Assembly (NCBI RefSeq): GCF_018320785.1
Contig: NC_054867.1
Span: 56,534,776 to 56,598,775 of the forward strand
Length of the DNA stretch: 64,000 nt
From: Cheilinus undulatus
Lineage: Eukaryota; Chordata; Actinopteri; Labriformes; Labridae
Direction of reading: 5' to 3'
This document shows positions 27,701 to 36,433 of this stretch, one piece after another (positions within the stretch are counted from its first letter, which is position 1; every line of letters starts with the position of its first letter). The position numbers were made by a program, and so were the translations under genes. Below the pieces are notes generated by a model, which made no database searches, was not told the DNA's origin, and saw only the letters and a list, made by a program, of their open reading frames with translations.

Positions 27701-30700
27701 TGGCAAAAAACAACATGAAGTAGAAATAAAAACAAGTTAAAGGTGACAAAAATGGTCAGAAAGCAGCAAAAATGTGTGAAAAGGGGTGAAAATTGGGAGA
27801 AAACATGGAAAATGGTCAGAAAGTAGAAAAAATGGTTCAAAAGTGACAAAAACAAATGAGTGAAAAGTGACTAAAATAAGCAAAAAGCAGTCACAAGTAG
27901 CAAAAATGGGCAAAAAATAGGAAACAAGTGGTATGTAATGGCAAAAGGTAGCTATTTAAGGGCAAAAATTGGATTAAAGTAGAATAAGTGGGGAAAAAGT
28001 GGCAAAAGAATTTGCAAAATGGCCCAAAATAAGGAAAAAGAAGTGGAATTTAATGGCAAAAGATAGCTGAAATGGGTAAAAAGTGGCAAAAAAATGCTGA
28101 AAATGGCAAAAACAAAGTGTTTGTAAGGTATTCTGGGGGAATAATATTTAAGATTAAGACATAAAAGATTCACAAATAATCAGAAAAGAGCCACATGTTG
28201 AGTATCACTGATCTACACCGTATGCAAACAGAGTTTATTTGTAGATTTTTTTTTCTCTACAAAAATCTTACTTTTCCCCCTCATGTTTGTGGTTTTTTTT
28301 ATTTAAAACATGAATAACAAGAAAAGATCATCCCCTTTAATATGGCAATTGATATCAAATTTGCCATATAAATCAAAATGGCTTTTCTTTTTTTAAGTTA
28401 TTCATTCCTAGTTTTATTTACCTAATATGGTGCTCTTTTTAATAAAGAGTGATTTATTGTTTGTGTTTGTTAAAGAACACATGCGATGGGGAGCCTAAAA
28501 ATAATCACACATTAAATCGCAATATTGGGAAAAATAATCGCAACCAGATTATTTCTGCGAATCGTTCAGCCCTGCTGCAGTGAAGTCCTCACCTGTGGAG
28601 TGTAGCAGCATTAGACCAGGATCATGGTCTCCATAGACACAAAGAAAACATGTTTACTCATTTACCTAGCTCTGATGTTTATCAGTACCTCACCTGTAGG
28701 ACGTCCTTCTCTCACTGCCAGCAATGTTTGACAAACAGATAAGCTAGACGTTTGAAATGATCTCATTCTCTATGTTAAAGATCAGAAAACTCATTAAAAA
28801 TGTGGGGCTACTGAAACGTCGTTACATCATGATAGAGGTGGACTAATCTGTGGTTGTAAACGTGCGTTAACTGAGACGCTCACAGAGCCAGAGTTACACT
28901 GACGTGTTATCAAAGACAGTCTTTAAATGCCCACAAGGACACGCTTTAAAAGCTACTTCATGAATTTCTAAAGACTCAGAAACTCTCTGACACTCCCATC
29001 AGCTTCACTATAAAAGACGGTTTCTGGTTTATTCTCAAAGTTGTACATCACTTTAGAAAAACGCCCCTGTGAATGAAGTCATTACAGAAGAGGGCAAAGG
29101 TCAAGAAATGTTCTCCTTTCACAAATCAAGGACGGAGGTAATAAGAAGTCAGTCTGCTACCAGCTTTACTTAGACCTGAACAGAGATGACCTCTGGTTTT
29201 ATAGTGTTAAAATGTCTACACTGATACTTTCTGCATGTTTTAAATCAGTTTATCGGCTGATATCTGATCAATAGTAAGAAAAAGCACTCAGCTTTAAAGA
29301 ACTTTACAGATTCAGACATTTTTCAGTGAAATGCTGGGTCAAGTTTAAACATGATGGATAAAAATGTCTAAATTATACAAATATCTCACATATTTTTGCA
29401 GTTTAGAGAGGACAGAGAAGTTGGCTTGAATATTGTCTTAATAAACAAAATAACCAAATATCAGATGTCTCAGTCTTCTGTTTTTGTAGCGTGGTTTAAA
29501 AAGGCATTAATATCATTTAAGTTTGATCTGACATTGAAGCAGTAGAAACATCTGGGGTTCATGGCCCATAAAGCACTCTGTCAAACCTTGTTTCTCAAAG
29601 TGCTATATAAATAAAGTTATTATTATTATAAAAGCAGCAGTGAAGTGAAGGGCTAACTTTTTTTAACATCCTGTGTTTACCTGAGCAGGTCTGGGCTCCT
29701 TCACTCATTTTATAATCTAACCATCTGTGTCACATCATGGCACGTTTTAAAAATCAGAAATAGGATTCATTCCTGATTGGCTTCTCTCTGTTACAGGCTG
29801 TAACTATCAGACACATCTACATCACCCTAGATGGAACAAACTGTCAGCTGCACTACTAAAACACCAAATAACCGCCGGGTGTGGCAGTACATTCTGACCA
29901 ATAAACGCCTGTTCTAAATAAATGCCGGGTGTAATTCATGTACAGCTCTGATATGTGACTGAGATGAGAACTGTATAGAATCAACTCACGACCCCCCCTC
30001 CCTTCCTGTTCTTCTCCCTGTTTGAGCTCCGTAGCTCCGCCCCTCTCTTTACGTGCCTCCCTTCTACGGTCTATGGCGCCTCCTCGCGGGTGAGAATGTC
30101 CGCTGGCAAAGCGCTCGTGGAGTGATTCTGCTCTGCTTTCCACTGAAATCAACGGCCCAAACACTTCATCTCATCATGAACAAATTCTACACGGGACCGA
30201 ACGCCGCCGTAATTCCGCCATTGAACCAACTTCTCACTGAGCTGAGATATGGAAGCTACAGGGGCCAATAGGAACGCTCCCTCTGACCTGAGCCTGATTG
30301 GCTGCGAGTACTAGCCTCCTCATTGGCTGGGGCACCCCCGTCCCTTGCTCGTTTTCTCAAGTGGGACAGCAGCGCCATGCCCCGGTGCAGCCAAAAAATA
30401 AAAAGTACGACATTAACTTTAAACTGTCTGTTGTGAACTTTGTTTGTTTAGTTCCTTCCCAGTATTTAAAGTGTTTAGAGAGCGTTGAGTTGACAGAAGA
30501 AGACAAAAGTAGAACTATGGGACTGTAATCCTGTCTTAAAAATGTAAAGGTGATATTCATACTGCTGGAAATAAATAGTTTGATTAAATTTACCATATTT
30601 TTCCAATTTTTGCTAAGCAAGATTTTTGTGAGAAAGGAATCAAACGCCTGTTCCAAATAGCCGCCTGGTCCTTAATAAACGCCTGGTCTGCTCAGGGATT

Positions 30701-33700
30701 GAGACAAATAAAGGCCTGGGCTCTTATTTGGTGTTTTACGGTAGAAAGACTCTGTGTTCCTTTAATATGACACATCGACCCCGTACCAAACCATCACCCT
30801 AAACTCAGGCATGAACAAAATCTCTGGAATGAAAAAAGAGAAATGGGCTCATGGATTATGGGTCTGATATGGACGTAATTAATAGATCGGATATCTGACT
30901 GACGGCGCCGATCCAAGTGACCGATCCAAATCCATCCTACAGTTTGCGGTAGACCATGAACGCACCGCGGTCTAACAGAGACAGTCTGTGTGTGACTGAG
31001 CTAGCATTCGTTAGGATGTTCTTAGCGGTATAATTACCTAGTAAATAAACGTAAATCTATATTTAGAAAAGTCAAAACTAGTCTGAAGATGAGAGAACAC
31101 AAAGATGGGTGGGTGTGACGTTAGCCTGATATACTCTCTACAGCGTGGCTAGCATTGAAAGCTAGCGCCGCCCGCCTTCGTTCCTCTTTGCAGATTAATA
31201 TCCTGCTTTTATATTCTGCCTCTTTTCACTTCAGGTGAGTAGTCAGACGTGAGCGTAACCCTCGACAGCCCACATACCACTTCATTTCCATTTACTAGTT
31301 TGGAAAACTGTCGTACCGCCGTCTTCCTGCTACACGCTAACAGCTTAGCCACCGCCGAGCTTCTCATTGTTTATACCCGGTGAAGGTCAGGGAGGAAGGC
31401 TGCGGCCATTAACTGAAGCTACAGCGGCCTCTAGTGGTGGGAGGTTCATTAAAGAGCATTATAGACAGGGAAAACGAGAGCTAATTAGTTTAACTTAAAG
31501 TATTAGTTTAACCTGAGTGATGCTATTTAGCATCAGCATTGTTGTTTATAACTTAAACTCAGTCGTTGCTTTTTAGATAATGCTGATATTTAATTTTTAG
31601 TAGTAGTTCAAATAAATTTGTTTGTAATACATTTAAATTCAATTCATTTTTGTATTTTTTTTTTTTTTGCTTTTGAATGAGAGGAGCTGGGTGGTTTACT
31701 ACAGCCTCCTGTAACCTCACACATGATACCAACAACAATAATAATAACTGTTAAAAATATACAGTCCTTCACAAATGTGTTAGACCAGCTGTCATCTCTG
31801 TCAGAGACCATCCAGCATCATGAATGTGGACTCTTTCATTTTCAGTCAGCTCTCCACGTTTTACCATTTTGAACAGGAATGAGGAATTTCAAACTGAATT
31901 CACCCAAATGTGAGCCGGCTCACTGGGCTTCTCTGAGAAGTCAGAAATGAATCAAGCATAACATTCAACCACTAAAACTCATTTTTCTGTTCAGGAATGA
32001 CAGTAAATAACTATAATCTGACACATTCATCAGAAATATTCATGTGCTTTACTGTTTTTTCAGTTTTTGTTTTAATCAGTAAATTTGAAAATTCCTGGAT
32101 AACAATAATAATTCTATTTTAGCATTAAAAATATCATCTGGGTTAAAGAGCTTCTACATATTGGTGTATTAACCATTGCAGAAACATAAAAATGATTTTG
32201 GTAATTACCAATGCTGTTAATTTAGGGCAGCTGTGGCAGAAACCTGACTGTGGTTAGGGTTAGGGTGCTCTAATACATCTGTTAAGCTCTGTATGTATCA
32301 GAATCAGCATCATATCAGCACATATTTATCAGAATCGGATCGGAACTGAAAAAAGTGGATTGGTACATCCCTAGAAATAAGTCAAAGTTTGCACCTTTCT
32401 GTGACGGTTTCAGATGTTTCTGAAGCCAAAGTGTTGTGCTTTAAAAACTAAAAATGTCCAACAGTCTGACACACAAGTGTTTCAAATAGAGTTTGGATCA
32501 TTTTAATGACTGATAGGATTTAAAGTACCAAAGTACTCTTAAAACGTGCAGTCTAATAAAACAGGGATGTTTCCATACTGGAAAGTTTGGGAGTTTAATC
32601 GAGTTTCAGTTTAATTTATCATGTTGGCTTCCTATGATCGCCAACGCAAGATCACTGAGATTATATAACCGTGCTGCATAAACCTGGTTTAATCAATGGT
32701 TTGTTGTATTTTAAAGTGTTCTAATGAACTGTGAAGAGCTAAAAATGATGTGAAACCCTAGAGTAATGAAGTTCAACAGTTACAGCTCTAGTCTATTCAA
32801 ACAGCTCATGTTGGTATAACAGTGACTTCAGGTCATTAAAAGCAGTGATTGGTTGCCAATGACTTGCAGTTTTGTTGCTGTGGATTTAAAGACAGGTATA
32901 TATAGATATATAGATACTGACAGGTACTGGAATAGTTCCTTTAGAGGGGACAGCCCTGCTCCTGTAGCCTTCTTGGCTCTAAGTTGTCTCTATCATGTCT
33001 ACCTGTCTAGTTAAATCTTGTGTATTAAATGTGTCTCTATCATGTCTACCTGTCTTCTTTAGTTAAATCTTGTGTATTAAATGTGTCTCTATCATGTCTA
33101 CCTGTCTTCTTTAGTTAAATCTTGTGTATTAAATGTGTCTCTATCATGTCTACCTGTCTTCTTTAGTTAAATCTTGTGTATTAAATGTGTCTCTATCATG
33201 TCTACCTGTCTTCTTTAGTTAAATCTTGTGTATTAAATGTGTCTTTATCATGTCTACCTGTCTTCTTTAGTTAAATCTTGTGTATTAAATGTGTCTCTAT
33301 CATGTCTACCTGTCTTCTTTAGTTAAATCTTGTGTATTAAATGTGTCTCTATCATGTCTACCTGTCTTCTTTAGTTAAATCTTGTGTATTAAATGTGTCT
33401 CTATCATGTCTACCTGTCTTCTTTAGTTAAATCTTGTGTATTAAATGTGTCTCTATCATGTCTACCTGTCTTCTTTAGTTAAATCTTGTGTATTAAATGT
33501 GTCTCTATCATGTCTACCTGTCTTCTTTAGTTAAATCTTGTGTATTAAATGTGTCTCTATCATGTCTACCTGTCTTCTTTAGTTAAATCTTGTGTATTAA
33601 ATGTGTCTCTATCATGTCTACCTGTCTTCTTTAGTTAAATCTTGTGTATTAAATGTGTCTCTATCATGTCTACCTGTCTTCTTTAGTTAAATCTTGTGTA

Positions 33701-34393
33701 TTAAATGTGTCTCTATCATGTCTACCTGTCTTCTTTAGTTAAATCTTGTGTATTAAATGTGTCTCTATTATATCTACCTGTCTTCTTTAGTTAAATCTTG
33801 TGTATTAAATGTGTCTCTATCATGTCTACCTGTCTCCTTTAGTTAAATCTTGTGTATTAAATGTGTCTCTATCATGTCTACCTGTCTTCTTTAGTTAAAT
33901 CTTGTGTATTAAATGTGTCTCTATTATGTCTACCTGTCTTCTTTAGTTGAATCTTGTGTATTAAATGTGTCTCTATCATGTCTACCTGTCTCCTTTAGTT
34001 AAATCTTGTGTATTAAAGGCTGGTCTCTGGTCTCTGCTCGTATAAATAGCAGTAAAAATGTCAGGCAGTCTTGGGGACAGCTCTGTGTTCTGGCTGTCAT
34101 CTGCCAACTTTGCTCTTCCTTGTTGGGCTAGCCTGCGGGCTAACTCTCTAACTAACTCACTGACTAGCTGTCTGTTGAACTAGTGAGACTTTTTCCTCAC
34201 CTCGTTTATTTTTCGTGCCGTTCTTCTTCGCCGTCATGAGCTCCTGGTCGATCTTCTTCTCTAAGAAGTCCTGCTTTTTGGCCAACATCTCCTCGGTCTC
34301 CCGGAGTTTCTGGATAGCCTCCTGGGGTGTCGGCGCTTTCCCACCCTTACCCCCGCTACCGAATATCTTAGCGAATAAACCCCCACCGGACAT
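12677..34393 (-). CDS. chmp4b: chmp4b: charged multivesicular body protein 4B (ESCRT-III, Snf7 family), 5 coding exons
   Basis: CHMP4B is the main filament-forming ESCRT-III subunit. It polymerises on membranes for multivesicular body formation, cytokinetic abscission, nuclear envelope and plasma membrane repair, and is remodelled by VPS4. Exons on the minus strand are 34393-34201, 15558-15381, 15167-15053, 14355-14229 and 12741-12677. All junctions are GT-AG and phases agree, giving 225 residues against 224 in human. Visible parts are the basic Gly/Lys-rich N-terminus, the helical core (QEAIQKLRETEEML; RAALQALKRKKRYEKQL), the acidic DELMAELEELEQEEL segment, and a C-terminal AKKKEEED tract followed by a MADLEAW helix expected to bind ALIX Bro1. 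The PLPSVPSTSLPS linker and EGPADVPLP favour the 4B paralogue over 4C. Intron 1 is about 18.6 kb and full of transposons, while the other introns are 213 to about 1,490 bases. Fish can carry duplicates, so chmp4ba/chmp4bb assignment is open. Confidence 0.95.
12959..13902. mobile_element. piggyBac-like fold-back element (non-autonomous)
   Basis: The element is bounded by TTAA on both sides (12,955-12,958 and 13,903-13,906). Its terminal inverted repeats are CCCTTGTGCCCTCCT at the left and the exact complement at the right. Long subterminal arms, about 13,140-13,266 and 13,752-13,875, are also inverted copies of each other (ctctggacacctt...gacctgctcaaaac), so the whole can fold into a hairpin. 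TTAA targets and CCC termini are hallmarks of the piggyBac superfamily. No transposase is present. It sits in chmp4b intron 4. Confidence 0.7.
14229..14355 (-). CDS. chmp4b: chmp4b coding exon 4
   Basis: Encodes residues 163-204, from the acidic DELMAELEELEQEELDQ helix to the Pro/Ser-rich linker. Acceptor is TTCAG|GATGAG and donor is CCAG|GTATTA. Confidence 0.95.
15053..15167 (-). CDS. chmp4b: chmp4b coding exon 3
   Basis: 115 bases completing Met124 and encoding through Glu162, including DIDKVDDLMAEITEQQEVA and RPVGFGEDYDE. Acceptor is TTTCACAG|GGAT and donor is CGAG|GTGAGA. It is too short and spliced to appear as a stand-alone open frame. Confidence 0.93.
15381..15558 (-). CDS. chmp4b: chmp4b coding exon 2
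   Basis: Encodes residues 65-123 and two bases of Met124. Acceptor is TTTTAG|CGGCT and donor is ACAT|GTAAGG. It holds the most conserved Snf7 core, including QIDGTLSTIEFQREALENA and NMGYAAKAMKAAHEN. Confidence 0.96.
15775..15845 (+). repeat. tail fragment of a tRNA-SINE-like repeat
   Basis: The segment ends ccccaacaggataagtgaat then agaaaatggatggataat, resembling the 3' tail of a common teleost repeat whose larger piece is at 21,050-21,150. It is in intron 1 of chmp4b. Confidence 0.45.
17786..18578 (+). mobile_element. hAT-type element with 8-bp TSD, host of a nested MITE
   Basis: Ends are CAGGAGTTTAAAAAGTGTG and, at the right, the complement of CAGCGGTTTTCGAAGTGTG. The target-site duplication gtttacac is perfect at 17,778-17,785 and 18,579-18,586. 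A second element at 18,065-18,433 has jumped into it. Internal sequence is non-coding. Confidence 0.75.
18065..18433 (+). mobile_element. nested hAT MITE with perfect 8-bp TSD
   Basis: Termini are CAGCGTTACTCAACCAAAGAGCC and, at the right, gagccac...ttgagcatcactg. The target-site duplication ccttaaag is perfect at 18,057-18,064 and 18,434-18,441. The interior is a degenerate run of words like gtggcaaaaatgg, seen again at 21.4, 23.0, 25.4, 27.8 and 61.7 kb. It lies inside the element at 17,786-18,578 and is therefore younger. Confidence 0.8.
18590..19630. other. chmp4b intron 1 sequence, nothing recognised
   Basis: A+T-rich intronic DNA. I see no exon, RNA gene or clear mobile element here. 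Confidence 0.4.
19631..19797 (-). mobile_element. tRNA-derived SINE
   Basis: On the minus strand the head reads GGGTTTAGCTCAGCTGGTGG. An A-box-like TAGCTCAGCTGG lies at 19,787-19,776 and a B-box-like GGGATTAAGTCC at 19,727-19,716. The body and tail include AATAAAGGCAAAA, as in several teleost SINEs. The tRNA-like part does not keep a full cloverleaf, so it is not a working tRNA gene. Confidence 0.65.
19800..21040. other. chmp4b intron 1 sequence, nothing recognised
   Basis: Intronic DNA with short chance open frames on both strands that lack splice context and family resemblance. No feature is called. Confidence 0.4.
21045..21150 (+). repeat. 3' portion of a tRNA-SINE-like repeat
   Basis: The segment contains the phrases ctgcctctcgcccgatgaca, gctgggataggctccagccc and atggatggatgg, which are typical of the 3' part of a repeat very common in teleost introns. 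The head with A and B boxes is missing in this copy. Confidence 0.6.
21311..23370 (+). mobile_element. hAT-type element, host of a nested hAT
   Basis: Starts CAGTGGTTTTCAAACTTTTT and ends ...GCAGAACCACTG. The probable 8-bp target-site duplication is ctttagac (21,303-21,310) against ctgtagac (23,371-23,378), seven of eight matching. The body is the degenerate ggcaaaaagtgg type and is split by a second hAT at 21,767-22,869. Near its right end is a single 23-bp word (23,268-23,290) that matches the unit of the minisatellite at 55 kb. Confidence 0.7.
21767..22869 (+). mobile_element. nested hAT element with a BED-type zinc-finger remnant
   Basis: Termini TAGGGGTGCACGATAACTAT and ATAGTTATCGTGCATCACTA form imperfect inverted repeats. 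Flanks gttgaaag and gttaaaag are a 7/8 target-site duplication. Around 22,025-22,130 a broken frame reads CRICPAKV...KKSLTDLMSHL, the pattern of a BED finger (CxxC then HxxxH) that opens many hAT transposases. The catalytic domain is missing and the frame is disrupted, so this is a non-autonomous remnant. It carries a CTCF-like word at 21,888-21,902. Confidence 0.75.
23466..23910 (+). mobile_element. TIR element with 'agggctgggaaattaat' end
   Basis: The left end agggctgggaaattaatag and right end aaatcattcagcccc are imperfect inverted repeats of a family seen twice more (25,160-25,875 and 27,482-28,577). No coding capacity remains. Confidence 0.5.
23911..25110. other. chmp4b intron 1 sequence, nothing recognised
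   Basis: No feature could be supported except short T runs near 25,035-25,060. Confidence 0.4.
25117..25152. repeat. (CCAGA)n microsatellite
   Basis: About six copies of the pentamer accag in a row. Confidence 0.85.
25160..25875 (-). mobile_element. TIR element containing a reversed 'gtggcaaaaatgg' MITE
   Basis: The outer part matches the 'ttaatcgcaatat...cagccct' family, here ending gcgattaattacccagccct. Inside, about 25,300-25,727, is a reverse copy of the hAT MITE family, ending at its CAGTGTTACTCAA terminus (minus strand). The inner copy's other end is not clear. Confidence 0.5.
25876..27480. other. chmp4b intron 1 sequence, nothing recognised
   Basis: Intronic DNA with no supported gene, RNA or element. 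Open frames here are short and lack family resemblance. Confidence 0.4.
27482..28577 (+). mobile_element. TIR element, host of a nested hAT MITE
   Basis: Left gggcaattaatcgcaaatcg and right gcgaatcgttcagccct belong to the same family as 23,466 and 25,160. It is split by the MITE at 27,618-28,210. Confidence 0.55.
27618..28210 (+). mobile_element. nested hAT MITE with TSD
   Basis: Left terminus CAGTGTTACTTTACC and right terminus ...TTGAGTATCACTG. The flanks tctacac (27,611-27,617 and 28,212-28,218) match as the target-site duplication, with the eighth base differing (c/a). The body is the gtggcaaaaatgg type. It produces spurious open frames rich in Phe, His and Leu. Confidence 0.75.
28580..29555. 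other. chmp4b intron 1 sequence, nothing recognised
   Basis: No feature could be supported. Confidence 0.4.
29556..29635 (+). repeat. LINE/SINE 3' tail (…aaataaagttattatta)
   Basis: The words aaagtgctatataaataaag and ttattattatta form the 3' tail of a non-LTR retrotransposon or its SINE partner, common in fish genomes. Only the tail is present. Confidence 0.5.
29853..30746 (+). mobile_element. pogo-like (Tc1/mariner superfamily) DNA element, internally deleted
   Basis: The left end ctaaaacaccaaataaccgc and right end ...cttatttggtgttttacgg form inverted repeats with TA at the outer edges, as expected for this superfamily. At 30,397-30,440 a plus-strand frame reads KKYDINFKLSVVNF, resembling the N-terminal helix-turn-helix start of fish pogo-like transposases. 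The catalytic DDE part is missing. The middle is G+C-rich with several CCAAT words and could act as a small promoter. Confidence 0.55.
30860..32372 (+). mobile_element. probable hAT-like remnant with CpG-rich head
   Basis: The right end, cggatcggaactg...ggattggtacatccct, is a familiar terminus of fish hAT elements. The left border near gacggcgccgatccaagtg is uncertain. The interval 30,900-31,440 is relatively C+G-rich and holds a short acceptor-exon-donor-like arrangement (ctttgcag...cttcag|gtgagt, 31,183-31,235). The dispersed repeat copy at 31,762-32,294 lies within it. Confidence 0.4.
31762..32294 (+). repeat. dispersed repeat, copy A
   Basis: From cagtccttcacaaatgt to gttaagctctgtat this matches 53,008-53,534 almost base for base in the same orientation, with a small indel near 31,822. 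The word ggttagggttagggtgctc is part of the repeat and is not telomeric. The family is not identified. Confidence 0.85.
32984..34017. repeat. 52-bp minisatellite, ~20 copies, in chmp4b intron 1
   Basis: The 52-base unit runs tgtgtctctatcatgtctac, then ctgtcttctttagttaaatc, then ttgtgtattaaa. The first copy lacks four or five bases (cctgtctagtt), and rare variants (tattat, tctcct) occur near the right end. The array ends 184 bases from the exon 1 donor. Confidence 0.96.
34201..34393 (-). CDS. chmp4b: chmp4b coding exon 1
   Basis: Encodes residues 1-64 (MSGGGLFAKIFGSGG... to NGTKNKR) plus the first base of Ala65. The donor is CGAG|GTGAGG. The ATG at 34,393 has A at -3. An in-frame TAG lies about ten codons upstream with no other ATG between, so this start is well fixed. 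Confidence 0.95.
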
Positions 34394-34640
34394 TCTGGTG
34401 CTAAATGTAAACAATAACGACTAGATTAACCGGTAACACACCTCGTTTGTTGCTATTCCGAACAGGCAACCGTTAAATTGGAACTGTTCTCCGTCTCTCT
34501 GGTTAACTACCGTCTCCGAGCTGCTACTGCTACGGCTGCTGTTGTTGTTTTTGTCTCTTCTTCCGCTTTTCCACACAGGCCTCGTGATGTCATTACGTCA
34601 GCGCTCTTACGTGACTCATAACGTGAGGGGAATTTTCATA
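34394..34640 (-). promoter_or_regulatory. chmp4b: chmp4b 5' UTR and promoter with clustered CRE/AP-1-like sites
   Basis: Just upstream of the start the plus strand carries TGATGTCA (34,585-34,592) directly abutting TTACGTCA (34,593-34,600), then TTACGTGA (34,607-34,614) overlapping TGACTCA (34,612-34,618), then TAACGTGA (34,619-34,626). These are CRE-like and AP-1-like words for bZIP factors. There is no TATA box at a good distance. The start site is probably near 34,500-34,570. Function is inferred from motifs only. Confidence 0.55.
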
Positions 34641-36433
34641 TGACAACATTTTTCCAAACTTTGGAGCTAAATTAAGATTATTTAAGATTAAAAATGAGAT
34701 TATTAGGTCCCGAGCACCGACCTCGGTCGGCGAGGACCCTATTGAAATTGTAAAGATTATTATTATTATTATTTTTCCGCACATTCTTTGCTCGGTTTTG
34801 GGGTCTTAAACCCCCTAAAAAGTCCTGGATTTTGCCTCATCTCATCAGAAAAAATTAAAATTTCGTATTCTGGTGGTCCCAGACCTCTACCTCAAAAAAT
34901 GGCCCCATAGGGGCCCCAAAACCAACAAATCAGGAGCCCCTCCCACAACTTTGTCCGACATGCATGAAAATCGCTACACATATGTATCATGACCAGAGGA
35001 ACAACAAATGCTGTTATGGCCATCCTCTAAAATGCACAGGAAATGACATCATAGCCAATTTGTGCCCAATCTTGGTGATTTTTGGCAAATTTACAGTACT
35101 CGCATTTCAACGAACTCCTCCTAGGGGCCTTGACCGGCAGACTCCAGAGGTGTTTCTAATCTACTCAGATTAGAGATCTCAGTTTGTGCTCTGCAGGAGT
35201 TTTCACCAGGGGGCGGGGCCGTAATAAGCCGCCAAACTTTGACGAGCATTTTCACCATTTTTCTTAAAAAAAATGGTGAAAAGACAACAATTATTGTAAA
35301 TAACTTTTCAGTGCTTACACCAATAATCACCAAACTTCTCAGAGATGATCACCCATAGGTCCTCTATCAAATCACGCACAAACATCAGAAATCAATAGCT
35401 CCGCCCCCTTCTGACAAAAAAAATTGATTTGGCCCCTTTTTCCACTTTTCTCCCTTTCAAAATTCAGCCCCCGAACACCGTTCAACTTAGGCAGATGATC
35501 TTCGGGGAGACTATGCATCATGACCCCACCTACAAAAAAGCCTCTTGGACCCATGCCAAAATCCCAACAGGAAGTCCACAGGCTCCGCCCTAATTTCAAA
35601 AGAAGTCAATTTTTCGGACAATTGGACACTGAAAACTGATGTAACTTTGGTGGAGATCATTCTGTGGTCTTCAGCATGTTACGGCAACACATCAGGATCA
35701 CACTGAACACGCCCACATGAAACGCCTCATCATGGCGCCCTGCTCTGCCAACAGGAAGTGATGCAAATGGGTCATTTCTGCATTTTTCTTACTGTGTTGA
35801 ACCTATAATGTTCTCATTTTCACATAAAGTCCTCAGTATCTGTCCCAACATTGACAGGTGTCATTAACAGACACCCCAGTGGTCATGGCGGCCAATTTGA
35901 TCCTTCGCCATTGGACAGGAAATGGGTCATTTCTGTATTATTATTCCCGTTTTTAACCTATAATGCTCTGATTTTGACCTGAATTCCTCAATATCTTTCC
36001 CAACATTGACATGTTTCATTCCTGGATGACGTAGTGGCCATGGCAGCCATTTTGATCCTTCGCCATTTGACAGGAAGTGGGTGTAACTCTCAAATGAAAC
36101 ACCCGATTGGCTTAAAATTTCACATGGATGATCAGGGTCTGGCTCTCTACAAATTTCAATGTTCATGCCATGGATTTGCTATAGCGCCCCCTACTGTGAG
36201 ATGCCATCAGCACCTCCATTTTTTTTATTAACACTTGTAGAAATACAATCTCTCGTACGAGTACAAACAATAGCAGTCTTCAAGACACACATAAACAATG
36301 AAGTCATAACAAAAAAACAACAACCTAAAAAACAGAAGGGAAACAGAAAGGGCAAGGCATCACGCTCTACTTTATAATCCATACTAACATATCGTACACG
36401 TTTAGCTCCGATGGCATCATTATTAATACTCCA

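Noticed and set aside
18146..28173. Several minus- and plus-strand frames rich in Phe, His, Leu and Cys
   Set aside because: They arise from degenerate gtggcaaaaatgg words in hAT MITEs and carry no domain.
31183..31235. Short exon with acceptor and GTGAGT donor on the plus strand
   Set aside because: Only 38 bases, no coding sense and inside a probable hAT remnant.
32251..32268. ggttagggttagggt as a telomeric remnant (also near 53,492)
   Set aside because: The word is part of the dispersed repeat shared by copies A and B, with only two hexamers.
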